A stretch of 36,668 nucleotides of DNA, taken from assembly GCA_002344895.1 (NCBI GenBank), contig DDUR01000013.1, positions 1 through 36,668 on the forward strand, written 5' to 3'. Source of the DNA: Ignavibacteria bacterium UBA2333 (GTDB lineage: Bacteria > Bacteroidota > Ignavibacteria > Kapaibacteriales > Kapaibacteriaceae). Within the stretch, counting starts at the first letter, position 1; every line of letters starts with the position of its first letter. The translations under genes and the position numbers were made by a program. Below the pieces are notes generated by a model, which saw nothing but the letters and a program-made list of their open reading frames with translations, was not told the origin of the DNA and ran no database searches. This document shows positions 8,551 to 16,903 of this stretch, piece by piece.

Positions 8551-8871
8551 TTAGACGTCCGCGGATGGAGCTGCTGGACCTGAACGCAGTTTGTCGTGAA
8601 CCTTGTCCTGGAACTCGCTCGACACCTTAAACGACGGGATAAAACGCTCCTCCAGCGGCACCGGATCACCCGTCCGTGGATTACGCGCCATACGCGGCTT
8701 ACGGCTCTTTACGGAAAAAACACCAAAACCCCGGAGTTCGATACGCTTACCTTCGGCAAGTGCATTGATGATACTCAGGAGAAAACCGTCAACGACCGCC
8801 TTCGTCTCGAGCTTTGTGAGCCCGGTCTCGTTCGCGATCTTATCCACGATGTCGGCCTTCGTGACGTTCAA
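8551..8871 (-). CDS. HU/IHF-family DNA-binding protein
   Basis: A 106-residue nucleoid protein of the HU/IHF family, which dimerises and bends DNA. The N-terminal helices read TKADIVDKIANETGLTK, and the DNA-binding arm contains GFGVFSVKSRKPRMARNPRTG with Pro at the intercalating tip. The C-terminus carries an extra tail ending GPAAPSADV. Start is TTG at 8869-8871: the frame upstream holds a stop before any ATG or GTG, and GAGGA lies just before it. Its own -33/-7 promoter is visible at 8959-8989. HU and IHF subtypes cannot be separated confidently here. Confidence 0.93.
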   Translation of the reverse strand: MNVTKADIVDKIANETGLTKLETKAVVDGFLLSIINALAEGKRIELRGFGVFSVKSRKPRMARNPRTGDPVPLEERFIPSFKVSSEFQDKVHDKLRSGPAAPSADV

Positions 8872-8958
8872 GATGTCCTCTTCCGTGCTGTGCTACTGCT
8901 ACACTAGACCGCCACGGATATCGTACTTCAGAAGCATCGAATCCGGACGGACGAACGC

Positions 8959-8989
8959 CAAACATACGAAAGGTGTTGAGATTTCACAA
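8959..8989 (-). promoter_or_regulatory. Promoter of the HU operon
   Basis: On the - strand TTG (8987-8989) and TATGTTTG (8959-8966) are separated by exactly 20 bases, a full match to the Bacteroidota -33/-7 promoter. The leader to the TTG start would be about 80 bases. Confidence 0.75.
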
Positions 8990-9005
8990 CCTTAGCACCT
9001 GTTTG

Positions 9006-9018
9006 CCCCCTTCGCCCC
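9006..9018 (-). repeat. G-tract dispersed repeat, copy 4 (HU/uppS intergenic)
   Basis: Identical over 13 bases to the copy in the permease gene. It is the only copy lying wholly between genes and sits between two divergent promoters. Confidence 0.6.
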
Positions 9019-9043
9019 GTGACGAAGCAATGACGTCGCGCCG

Positions 9044-9051
9044 TATCTTTG
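9044..9051 (+). promoter_or_regulatory. -7 element for the uppS-bamA-lpx operon
   Basis: TATCTTTG fits TAnnTTTG. No good -33 TTG is seen at the usual distance. A start of transcription near 9058 excludes a TTG codon at 9049 and supports translation from 9076. Confidence 0.55.
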
Positions 9052-9075
9052 TTGGTTCAGTACAAGGAGAAACAG

Positions 9076-9930
9076 TTGAGTTGGTCGACCGAGCGTCTTT
9101 CAGACGACGAGCGGACATTACAGGAAACATTACGCACGACGGGACGCCTGCCCCGACACGTGGCCGTCATCATGGACGGAAATGGTCGGTGGGCTGAACA
9201 CCACGGTCGTCCCCGTATAGATGGTCATCGTGAGGGTATGGAATCCGTCCGCGACATCGTCAAGACGTCGTCGCAGACTGGTGTGCGGTTTCTTACGCTC
9301 TATGCCTTTTCCATGGAAAACTGGAAACGCCCCGTCACCGAGGTGAACTTCCTGATGTCGTTGCTGGAGTCCTACATCGAACGAGAAATCGATGAACTTC
9401 ACGACAATGGTGTCCGTCTGCGAACCATCGGTAAAACGAGTGCGCTGCCAAAAAGTGTGCGTCGAATCCTCACCAATGCAATCGAACGCACTCGAGACAA
9501 TGAGGGGCTAACGCTGACACTTGCCTTGTCCTATGGAGCACGTTGGGACCTGCTTCAGGCTATGCAGATGATTGCTCTTGATGTTCGGCGTGGTAAGGTT
9601 TCTCCCGAAGACCTGACGGAAGAAATGATTTCTCAATATCTCACCACGCAGGGTTTACCCGACCCAGACTTTGTGATTCGTACCAGCGGTGAACTCCGAC
9701 TGAGCAACTTCTTGCTCTGGGAATCGGCCTATGCCGAGATCTACGTGACTGAACGACTTTGGCCGGACTTCCGGCGTCAGGACTATTACCGTGCCCTTTG
9801 TGATTATGCCCGCCGTGAACGCCGTTTCGGAAAAACATCTGCCCAGGTTGCTGCCGATGGTGGGAAAGGGGCAGAAGGGGCATCAGATCAACGAACCCTC
9901 CTCGATAAGATACTCCATGCGATTCGGTAA
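9076..9930 (+). CDS. uppS: Isoprenyl transferase (undecaprenyl diphosphate synthase)
   Basis: A 284-residue cis-prenyltransferase that extends farnesyl diphosphate to the C55 carrier lipid used for peptidoglycan and surface polysaccharides. It keeps the substrate motif HVAVIMDGNGRWAE and the late motif RTSGELRLSNFLLWESAYAE. TTG at 9076 is chosen because AAGGAG (9064-9069) lies six bases upstream; the TTGs at 9049 and 9052 overlap the -7 box. A non-conserved C-terminal tail contains GKGAEGA, encoded by a dispersed-repeat copy. The 3' end overlaps bamA by 14 bases. It leads the envelope operon, as in many Bacteroidota. Confidence 0.95.
   Translation: MSWSTERLSDDERTLQETLRTTGRLPRHVAVIMDGNGRWAEHHGRPRIDGHREGMESVRDIVKTSSQTGVRFLTLYAFSMENWKRPVTEVNFLMSLLESYIEREIDELHDNGVRLRTIGKTSALPKSVRRILTNAIERTRDNEGLTLTLALSYGARWDLLQAMQMIALDVRRGKVSPEDLTEEMISQYLTTQGLPDPDFVIRTSGELRLSNFLLWESAYAEIYVTERLWPDFRRQDYYRALCDYARRERRFGKTSAQVAADGGKGAEGASDQRTLLDKILHAIR
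9868..9881 (+). repeat. G-tract dispersed repeat, copy 5 (3' end of uppS)
   Basis: Four Gs, CAGAA, four Gs, C. It encodes KGAEGA in the UppS tail, beyond the conserved enzyme core. Confidence 0.65.
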
Positions 9931-12298
9931 GGCGCTCGCAGTACTGCTCGCAATTCTGTTGTCCTCCGTCGCCGTTGTCGCTCAACAGCAACAGCAACAA
10001 CAGCAACAGCAACGTTATCCGATCATTGCCGGTATCTCCGTTGAAGGGTTAACACTCGGCGAGGATATGCAAACGGTGATTGCCTATTCCGGCCTGCGTA
10101 TCGGTGCGGAGGCTCGGCCGGATGATCTTGTTGCAGCCGTGAAGAATCTCTGGAATCGGAGAACGTTTGCCGATGTTCGTATTGAGAAGGAGCGCGAAAC
10201 AGCACTCGGTATCTTTCTTGTGATTCGTGTTGTTCCGATGCCACGTTTGCGGACACTTACCATTGTTGGTAATGATGACGTGGCCAAGTCGGAAATCGAG
10301 AAAGCAATCGGTAAGGTTCGTGGTGACATTGTTTCACCGTACGATCTGTACGTCATCCGTCAGTCGGTAAAGAAGCTGTATGAATCGGAAGGTATGCTCT
10401 TTGCCCGTGTTGAAGCAGAGTTAGCCTCGTCCGATAGTGGCATCTACAATGATTTGACGGTTACAATTGACGAAGGTGCGGAATACTCCGTCGAGGCCAT
10501 TGAGTTTGAAGGTAATGACGTGCATTCGGATGAAGAACTGGCGTCGGCCTTTGAGGATACAAAGACAAAGGCCTGGTGGCAGTTCTGGAAGTCGAATACG
10601 TTTGATCTTAAAAAATATGAGGCTGATAAGGAGAAACTGAAGTCGTGGTTCCTTGATAACGGACTTATTGATGCTGAGCTCGTTGACGACACGGTCATCT
10701 TTCACGATGATCGTAGTACGGTGACGTTACGGTTGACGGTGAAGGAAGGACCAGAAGTATACATCCGAAGTATTCGTTTTGCCGGGAATACGGTGTACGA
10801 TGCTGACGTTCTTACACGCCGTCTGGGAATTGATACGGGCATCAAGTACAATGCGTCGACGTTCACGCAGAACCTTCAGATGAATGCAGATCAGAGTGAC
10901 GTTGCGTCTCTCTACATGGACAATGGTTACCTGACTGCGCGTATGGTGCCTGACTTTGTGCGTGTATCACCAGATAGCGTTGACGTTGTTATCAATGTCT
11001 TTGAAGGTGAGCGCTTTACCATTCGTCGTGTAGAGATTGTGGGCAATAACAAAACTCGTGATCGTGTTATTCGCCGAGAGCTTTTTACGCGTCCGGGTGA
11101 CTTCTTCAGCCGATCAGCCATGATTCGAAGTATTCGTGGTCTTGGTGTACTAAACTACTTTAATCAGGAAGCACTCAACCAACCTCCACAGATTACACCT
11201 GTTGATAAAACACAGGTTGATCTTACGTATAAGGTTGAGGAACGTAGTACAGATACATTTAACGCGTCGGTTGGTTTTGCCGGAGCGTTTGGATTAACGG
11301 GAAGTGTTGGAGTAACTCTCAACAACTTCGATATCACCGAGCCCCTACGAGGTGGTGGTGGTCAGATAATGTCCTTCCAATGGGAGTTTGGCCAGGCGTC
11401 TCGACTACAGACCTTTCAGTTATCGTTTACGGAACCATGGTTGATGGGACAGCCCACAACCGTCGGCTTTAACCTGTACGACACACGGCAGAACTTTAAC
11501 ATCAGCGTCCGTCGTACCGGTGCCTCACTCAATGTTGGACGTCGATTCCGGTTCCCGGATGATTATTTCCGTGGTGACTGGGCATTGTCCTTCGAACGCA
11601 TTGAGTCAAACACCAATAGCTTCTTCTCTCGTGCCGGAACGAATACGGCACTCACACTTTCGCAGACGTTTTCGCGGACAAGTTTTGACAATATCATCTT
11701 CCCGACGAGTGGATCGCGTTTTGTCTTGTCTACGCGACTAACAACTGGATTCCTTGGCATCGGGACGACAGACTTTGCAAAACTGGGATTCACCTTCGAT
11801 ATGGTGAATCCACTTGTGAACATCAACAACTATCCTCGACTTGTCCTCTTCCTCGGTAGTGAAATGGGATTTGTTGACGGCCTCAAGAGTGACACTACAA
11901 TTCCGCCACAGGAATTGTACTACATGGGTGGTAACGGACTTGGTGGATTTGCCATCACACCGTTGCGTGGATATCGTGACAACATCATTGGCCCGCTGGA
12001 CGCCACTGGACGTGCTCTTGGAGGTCGTGTACAAGCTCGATTTACAGCAGAGCTTCGGTTCGCATTGTCACTCAATCCTTTCCCCATCTATTTGCTTAGT
12101 TTTGCCGAAGCAGGGAACGTATGGGAAAGTCTGCGCACTGCCGATCCATTCGGTCTCAAACGAGCAGCCGGGGTTGGTATGCGGTTGCTCCTACAACCGA
12201 TTGGCCTTTTAGGATTTGATCTTGGTTACGGTTTTGATCCCGACCCTGCTACCGGTCAACGTTCTGGCTGGCGATTCCACTTCCAGTTTGGACGCTGA
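9917..12298 (+). CDS. bamA: Outer membrane protein assembly factor BamA
   Basis: A 793-residue Omp85 protein that inserts beta-barrel proteins into the outer membrane. The signal peptide spans 1-22 (ends SSVAVVA), and the mature chain opens with ten glutamines (residues 23-32). POTRA repeats fill about 35-420, and a 16-strand barrel covers the rest. The lid-loop signature appears as GLGGFAITPLRGYRDN. The C-terminus ends FHFQFGR, so the terminal aromatic usual in this family is missing or shifted. ATG 9917 gives a clean signal peptide and overlaps uppS. Skp-like chaperone genes follow at once, as expected for a BAM locus. Confidence 0.95.
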   Translation: MRFGKALAVLLAILLSSVAVVAQQQQQQQQQQRYPIIAGISVEGLTLGEDMQTVIAYSGLRIGAEARPDDLVAAVKNLWNRRTFADVRIEKERETALGIFLVIRVVPMPRLRTLTIVGNDDVAKSEIEKAIGKVRGDIVSPYDLYVIRQSVKKLYESEGMLFARVEAELASSDSGIYNDLTVTIDEGAEYSVEAIEFEGNDVHSDEELASAFEDTKTKAWWQFWKSNTFDLKKYEADKEKLKSWFLDNGLIDAELVDDTVIFHDDRSTVTLRLTVKEGPEVYIRSIRFAGNTVYDADVLTRRLGIDTGIKYNASTFTQNLQMNADQSDVASLYMDNGYLTARMVPDFVRVSPDSVDVVINVFEGERFTIRRVEIVGNNKTRDRVIRRELFTRPGDFFSRSAMIRSIRGLGVLNYFNQEALNQPPQITPVDKTQVDLTYKVEERSTDTFNASVGFAGAFGLTGSVGVTLNNFDITEPLRGGGGQIMSFQWEFGQASRLQTFQLSFTEPWLMGQPTTVGFNLYDTRQNFNISVRRTGASLNVGRRFRFPDDYFRGDWALSFERIESNTNSFFSRAGTNTALTLSQTFSRTSFDNIIFPTSGSRFVLSTRLTTGFLGIGTTDFAKLGFTFDMVNPLVNINNYPRLVLFLGSEMGFVDGLKSDTTIPPQELYYMGGNGLGGFAITPLRGYRDNIIGPLDATGRALGGRVQARFTAELRFALSLNPFPIYLLSFAEAGNVWESLRTADPFGLKRAAGVGMRLLLQPIGLLGFDLGYGFDPDPATGQRSGWRFHFQFGR
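9983..10012 (+). repeat. CAA/CAG microsatellite in bamA
   Basis: Ten consecutive glutamine codons, alternating CAA and CAG except for one CAA-CAA pair, directly after the signal peptide. Gain or loss of units would change glutamine number without breaking frame. Confidence 0.9.
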
Positions 12299-12347
12299 CC
12301 GGTCTTTGTTCACAACAACGAAATCAACGCATTACAGGAATCACGAA

Positions 12348-12875
12348 ATGTTCGTTCGACTTGCGGCGATGGTCATTGTCGCCCTCTGCGCGGCTACGGC
12401 CGTTAGCGCTCAATCAATGAAGATCGGTCTTGTTAACACCGAGACCGTCATCAAAGAAATGCCAGAAGCCATTGAGGCCACAAAAAAAATTGAGGAAATG
12501 GGTCTCAAGGTGCGCGATACGCTGCAAATGATGCAGAAAGAATTTGAATCACGCATTGAGCAGTACCAGAAACAACAGGCGATGATGAGTGCCGAAGCTC
12601 GTCAGAAGGAAGAGCAATCACTCCAGGGTCTGCGCCAGCGATTCCTCCAGTATCAAGAAGAAAAGCTTGGAGCTACAGGTGAACTCGCTCGTATGCGCGA
12701 AGGATTCCTTACGCCGATTCGTGCTAAGGTGAGTGACGCTATAAATGCTGTTGCCAAGGAAGAAAAACTGAACCTTGTCCTGGATAAGGTTGCCGGCATT
12801 GTTCTCTTCTCAGAAGACAAGGCCGACATTACGTTTAAGGTGCTTGATCGACTCAAAAGGGGAGACTCGAAGTAA
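12348..12875 (+). CDS. OmpH/Skp-family periplasmic chaperone (first copy)
   Basis: A 175-residue Skp-like holdase that escorts unfolded outer-membrane proteins to BamA. The signal peptide covers 1-22 (MFVRLAAMVIVALCAATAVSA). The short strand MKIGLVNTETVIKEMPEA is the family opening, and a long tentacle-like coiled coil runs about 45-135. The C-terminal strand region LNLVLDKVAGIVLF closes the body domain. AGGAA precedes the ATG. The stop overlaps an ATG of the next gene. Confidence 0.9.
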   Translation: MFVRLAAMVIVALCAATAVSAQSMKIGLVNTETVIKEMPEAIEATKKIEEMGLKVRDTLQMMQKEFESRIEQYQKQQAMMSAEARQKEEQSLQGLRQRFLQYQEEKLGATGELARMREGFLTPIRAKVSDAINAVAKEEKLNLVLDKVAGIVLFSEDKADITFKVLDRLKRGDSK

Positions 12876-12877
12876 TG

Positions 12878-12890
12878 CCCCTTTTGCGCC
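12878..12890 (-). repeat. Related G-tract element at the skp/skp junction
   Basis: On the - strand GGCGCAAAAGGGG, a variant with one interrupted G-tract. Its 16-base context, from the preceding G to the following AT, matches 26700-26715 inside ompA exactly. Confidence 0.4.
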
Positions 12891-12910
12891 ATCCTCATCG
12901 GAGTAACAAC

Positions 12911-13657
12911 ATGATGGACGGATGGAATGGACGCTGGCGTATGGCCGTCGTCCTCGCAATGGTCATTACCTGCTGGATTCAACCAGCGTCGGCGCAGAAA
13001 ATCGGATACGTCTCAACGGACGCAATTCGCGATAAGTATGAACCGAATAAGATTGCAATTCAGCGTCTCGAACAGTACGTCACTGAATGGCGGGAAGATC
13101 TCGCCCTCAAACAGAAGGACATCGAAGAGCTTGAACTCGAGATGAAGAAGAATCGCCTTATCTGGTCCGATCAGGAACGTGAGGCGAAAGAAAAAGAACT
13201 CGAGGACAAACGACGCGAGCGCGACAAGATCGCCAAGGAACGGTTTGAGCCCGGTGGTGAATACGACAAACAGGCTGAAGCCCTACTCAATGTTATCTGG
13301 GAAAAGATCTATGCTGCTATTCAGAAGGTAGCTGCAGCAGAAGGGTATGACATTGTCTGGGACAAAAGCACACAACCGCTGATCTACGTCAATGCCAAGT
13401 ATGACATTACCGTGAAGGTGATGAAGGAGCTTGGTATTGATTCCGATGAACTGGAGCGTAAACAACAGGATATCATCGATAATGATCCGCGGAATAAACG
13501 CCAGGAAGAACCGCGCCGACGTAAGTCGAGACGTTCTTCGGCAGCTGAAGAAAAGGAAGAACCTAAACCCGATGCGACGATAAAGTCGGTGCCAACTCCA
13601 GATCCTGTTACACCGCAGCCGGACTCCACCAAACAGGAGAAGGACATTCCGCGATGA
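12911..13657 (+). CDS. OmpH/Skp-family periplasmic chaperone (second copy)
   Basis: A 248-residue Skp-like protein. Its signal peptide (about 1-29, ending QPASAQ) is followed by KIGYVSTDAIRDKYEPNKIA, the OmpH opening. A charged coiled coil spans about 50-125, then a body-closing segment GYDIVWDKSTQPLIYVNAKYDIT. The C-terminal 60 residues are a disordered Lys/Arg/Pro-rich tail absent from the first copy. An upstream ATG at 12875 overlaps the first skp stop, but ATG 12911 has GGAG at a proper distance and starts the signal peptide cleanly. Tandem skp genes after bamA are common in Bacteroidota. Confidence 0.88.
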   Translation: MMDGWNGRWRMAVVLAMVITCWIQPASAQKIGYVSTDAIRDKYEPNKIAIQRLEQYVTEWREDLALKQKDIEELELEMKKNRLIWSDQEREAKEKELEDKRRERDKIAKERFEPGGEYDKQAEALLNVIWEKIYAAIQKVAAAEGYDIVWDKSTQPLIYVNAKYDITVKVMKELGIDSDELERKQQDIIDNDPRNKRQEEPRRRKSRRSSAAEEKEEPKPDATIKSVPTPDPVTPQPDSTKQEKDIPR

Positions 13658-14724
13658 GTGATGCCCACAACGAACGGCACGGATATGCCGTACGATATCT
13701 AGCCGACCTCGTTGGTGGAGACATCGTTGGCAATGATGACGTGCATGTTACGGGTATCAATCGTATTGAGTTTGCCGGACCAGGTGACTGCACATTTCTA
13801 TCGAATCCGTCATACGCGAAGTTCTTGTCGGTCACACAGGCAGGCGTGATTATCGTCAGCCGCGCCCTCCTTACAAACGAACTGCCAAGCGGACGTACGT
13901 ACATCATTACCGATGATGCCTATCGCGGTTTTGTCCTCGTCATGCAAAAGTTCTTTCCACCTCTGCGTATGGAGGCTGGACTGCGTCACACGTCGGCTAC
14001 AATTCACCCTTCTGCAGTGGTTGACAGTACAGCATCCATTGGTCCAGGCTGCGTGATTTCTGAAGGCTGCGTTGTTGGACCGCGTGCACAACTCTTTGCA
14101 AACGTTGTTTTGTATCCTGGTTGTCACGTTGGTTCAGACACGGTTATTCATGCCAACGTCACCCTGGGAGCGGGAACACATGTCGGTCAACGTTGCCTTA
14201 TTCACCCCGGAGCTGTTCTCGGTGCTGACGGATTCGGCTTCTTTGAGAATCCCGATGGAAGTTTTGAGAAGATTCCGCAAGTGGGTACGGTAGAGATTGG
14301 TGATGACGTCGAGATCGGTGCCAACGTTGCCATTGATCGTGCTGCTGTTGGAACAACACGAATCGGAAATGGTGTAAAACTTGACAATCTTGTTCACATT
14401 GCTCACAATGTGGACGTTGGAGACAATACGGCAATGGCCGCACAAACCGGCATATCCGGAAGTGCTCGAATCGGCAAACGAAATCGGTTTGGTGGACAGG
14501 TTGGTATGGTTGGCCACGTGGCTACAGCCGACGATGTTATTGTTGAAGCTCAGTCCGGCGTATCAAAGGCCATTACTGCGGCTGGTGCCTATTTAGGATC
14601 GCCCGCCAAGGAACATCGGACGGCCTTGCGGCTTGAAGCGGCACTACGTCAGATACCGCGTCTTTTGCAGGATGTGCGTGACCTTCAGCGACAGATCGAC
14701 GAAATGAATAAAACATCCTCATGA
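13654..14724 (+). CDS. lpxD: UDP-3-O-acylglucosamine N-acyltransferase LpxD
   Basis: Third step of lipid A synthesis: transfers a 3-hydroxyacyl chain from acyl carrier protein to UDP-3-O-acylglucosamine. Its 356 residues comprise an N-terminal uridine-binding domain (about 1-105) and a left-handed beta helix of hexapeptide repeats (about 110-310). The catalytic histidine lies in LVHIAHNVDVGDN, and the C-terminal helix (about 325-356) packs the trimer. The start overlaps the upstream stop by four bases (ATGA), and the end overlaps lpxC in the same way. Confidence 0.97.
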   Translation: MSDAHNERHGYAVRYLADLVGGDIVGNDDVHVTGINRIEFAGPGDCTFLSNPSYAKFLSVTQAGVIIVSRALLTNELPSGRTYIITDDAYRGFVLVMQKFFPPLRMEAGLRHTSATIHPSAVVDSTASIGPGCVISEGCVVGPRAQLFANVVLYPGCHVGSDTVIHANVTLGAGTHVGQRCLIHPGAVLGADGFGFFENPDGSFEKIPQVGTVEIGDDVEIGANVAIDRAAVGTTRIGNGVKLDNLVHIAHNVDVGDNTAMAAQTGISGSARIGKRNRFGGQVGMVGHVATADDVIVEAQSGVSKAITAAGAYLGSPAKEHRTALRLEAALRQIPRLLQDVRDLQRQIDEMNKTSS

Positions 14725-16127
14725 CACGGAAGCAGACGACTCTTGCCGATGCCGTTACGATGGACGGCGTAGGTCTTCACACAGGTAACATCACCACGAT
14801 GACCTTTCGGCCAGCAGCCGAAGGAACGGGGTACCGATTCCTCCGAACGGACCTTCCTGGGTCCGTGGAGATACCTGCTATTGTTGACAATGTTGTTGAT
14901 ATCGCCCGTGGCACAACAATTGCCGTTGGAGATGCGCGCGTACACACGGTAGAACATGTACTTGCGGCCCTTGTGGGAATGGGCGTTGATAACGTTCTCA
15001 TCGAACTATCAAACAATGAACCTCCCGTCGGCGACGGATCGTCGCTACCCTATGTGGAGATGATCAAACGCGTAGGTGTTGTTGAACAGTCTGCAGACCG
15101 CGAAGAACTTGTCCTTGAAGGTCCAATTCGATATCTCAACGAGCAACGCGGAACGGAGATTGTCGCTCTTCCGAATGATGATTACCGCGTGACGGTGATG
15201 GTGGACTACAACAATCCTGCACTTGGTTCTCAACATACAGGATTGTTTAACCTTGAAACGGAGTTTGAAACTGAGTTTGCTCCGGCCCGGACGTTCTGTT
15301 TTCTCCATGAGGTTGAGACACTTTGGAAACAGGGACTTATTCAAGGCGGAAATCTTGACAATGCAATCGTGATTGTCGACAAGGAAATGTCTGACGGTGA
15401 TCTACGAGATCTTCTGACATCCATGGGTATTCAAGGGAATGCTGTCCTTGGTACCAATGGCATTCTTAATGATAATCGGCTGCGTTTTAAGAATGAGCCA
15501 GCACGCCATAAGCTGTTGGACATGATTGGAGATCTCGCCTTAATCGGTGCACGTTTGCGCGCACAGGTACTTGCTGCACGACCTGGCCATGCTTCGAATA
15601 TCGAATTCGCTCGTATGGTTCGCCGTATGTACGAAAAGCAGCAGACTGTGAAGAAGTATCAGCGTGATCGAACCGCCGGTGTTGTGTTTGACATCAACAC
15701 AATTCTACGACTGATGCCACATCGGTGGCCGTTCTTACTTGTTGACAAGATCACAGACTTCGATCCTGAGAACAACCGTATTGTCGGCATCAAAAACGTC
15801 ACCTTTAACGAACCACAGTTTCTCGGTCATTTCCCTGACCGTCCAATCTTCCCTGGTGTCCTCATCATGGAGGCCATGGCCCAAACAGGGTGTATGCTGC
15901 TCGTGACGAAGGGTGTTGATGCCGAAAAGAAGCTCGTCTTCTTTGCGGCTATGAACAACGTCAAATTCAAGAAACCGGTTATTCCGGGTGACGTGCTTGT
16001 GATGGACGTGACGATGACACGATTCCGGTTTAACACTGCTCAGCTTGTGGGACGTGCCATGGTGGGAGATCAGGTTGTTGCTGAAGGTGAGCTTACAGCT
16101 GCCGTCGTTGACCGGGAGGTACAATGA
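14721..16127 (+). CDS. lpxC/fabZ: Bifunctional LpxC deacetylase / FabZ dehydratase
   Basis: A 468-residue fusion. Residues about 1-300 are the zinc deacetylase LpxC, the committed step of lipid A synthesis: HTVEHVLAAL and HKLLDMIGDLAL supply zinc ligands and RTFCFLHEVE belongs to the active site. Residues about 320-465 are the hot-dog fold FabZ 3-hydroxyacyl-ACP dehydratase, with catalytic His in LMPHRWPFLLVD and acid in FPGVLIMEAMAQTG. The fusion is a recognised Bacteroidota trait. It may coordinate hydroxyacyl supply for lipid A and fatty acid synthesis. The start and end both overlap neighbouring genes by four bases. Confidence 0.98.
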   Translation: MTRKQTTLADAVTMDGVGLHTGNITTMTFRPAAEGTGYRFLRTDLPGSVEIPAIVDNVVDIARGTTIAVGDARVHTVEHVLAALVGMGVDNVLIELSNNEPPVGDGSSLPYVEMIKRVGVVEQSADREELVLEGPIRYLNEQRGTEIVALPNDDYRVTVMVDYNNPALGSQHTGLFNLETEFETEFAPARTFCFLHEVETLWKQGLIQGGNLDNAIVIVDKEMSDGDLRDLLTSMGIQGNAVLGTNGILNDNRLRFKNEPARHKLLDMIGDLALIGARLRAQVLAARPGHASNIEFARMVRRMYEKQQTVKKYQRDRTAGVVFDINTILRLMPHRWPFLLVDKITDFDPENNRIVGIKNVTFNEPQFLGHFPDRPIFPGVLIMEAMAQTGCMLLVTKGVDAEKKLVFFAAMNNVKFKKPVIPGDVLVMDVTMTRFRFNTAQLVGRAMVGDQVVAEGELTAAVVDREVQ

Positions 16128-16903
16128 GCGGTTCGATACACCCTACATCCGTCGTCTCACCATCAGCTTCAATTGCCGCTAGCGCCGTCATCGGTCCGTT
16201 CTGCGTTATCGAAGATGACGTCGTCATCGGTGAGCGTACAACATTAATGGCGAATGTCTTTGTCGGTAATGGTGGACGTATTGGTAACGATGTTCGAATT
16301 CACCCAGGTGCTGTTATTTCTACAGCGCCACAAGACTTGAAGTATGCTGGTGAACCCACATTTGCATTTGTGGGTGATAGAACCGTGATCCGCGAAGGAG
16401 CCACCATCAATAGAGCAACGGTGGCAAGTAAGGAAACGCATGTTGGTACGGACTGCCTGTTGATGGCCTATGCACACGTTGCACATGACTGTCGCGTGGG
16501 TAACCACGTTATCCTTGCCAATTCCGTACAACTTGGCGGTCATGTTGAAGTTGGTGATTGGGCTATCATTGGTGGCCTTACCGGCGTTCATCAGTTTGTG
16601 CGGATTGGCCCCCATGCCATGGTAGCGGCCTGTATTATGACGGCAAAGGATGTACCACCGTATACACTCGTTGGGCGGTACCCGGTAGGCGTTGAGAATC
16701 TGAATACCGTCGGTCTTCGACGTCGAGGATTTTCAGCGGAAACGATCAGAACGATTGATGAATTCTACACCATTCTGTTGCGCCAAGGACATAACGTGTC
16801 CGATGGCTTGCGCGCATATGAATCGGCCGTTTCCGACATAATCCCCGAGGTTCGCCTGTGTATCGACTTTATTCGAAATTCACGACGCGGAATCTATCGC
16901 TGA
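16124..16903 (+). CDS. lpxA: UDP-N-acetylglucosamine acyltransferase LpxA
   Basis: First step of lipid A synthesis: moves a 3-hydroxyacyl chain from acyl carrier protein to UDP-GlcNAc. The 259 residues open HPTSVVSPSASIAASAVIG and run through hexapeptide repeats to about 190. The catalytic histidine is in MAYAHVAHDCRVGNHV. A helical C-terminal domain with GLRRRGFS follows. The start is coupled to lpxC/fabZ (ATGA overlap). With lpxD and lpxC it completes the early lipid A steps in one transcript. Confidence 0.97.
   Translation: MSGSIHPTSVVSPSASIAASAVIGPFCVIEDDVVIGERTTLMANVFVGNGGRIGNDVRIHPGAVISTAPQDLKYAGEPTFAFVGDRTVIREGATINRATVASKETHVGTDCLLMAYAHVAHDCRVGNHVILANSVQLGGHVEVGDWAIIGGLTGVHQFVRIGPHAMVAACIMTAKDVPPYTLVGRYPVGVENLNTVGLRRRGFSAETIRTIDEFYTILLRQGHNVSDGLRAYESAVSDIIPEVRLCIDFIRNSRRGIYR

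Noticed and set aside
9049..9078. uppS start at TTG 9049
   Set aside because: It overlaps the -7 box; TTG 9076 has AAGGAG six bases upstream.
9917..12298. BamA truncated by a frameshift because the last aromatic is missing
   Set aside because: The rest of the barrel is complete and the stop is followed by a normal gap to skp; a two-residue difference is not enough to call it broken.
12875..12911. Second skp starting at the overlapping ATG 12875
   Set aside because: It would put a basic 12-residue extension before the signal peptide; ATG 12911 has its own GGAG and a clean signal peptide.
14721..16127. Sequencing fusion of separate lpxC and fabZ genes
   Set aside because: The fusion is an established Bacteroidota arrangement and the linker is in frame with both domains complete.
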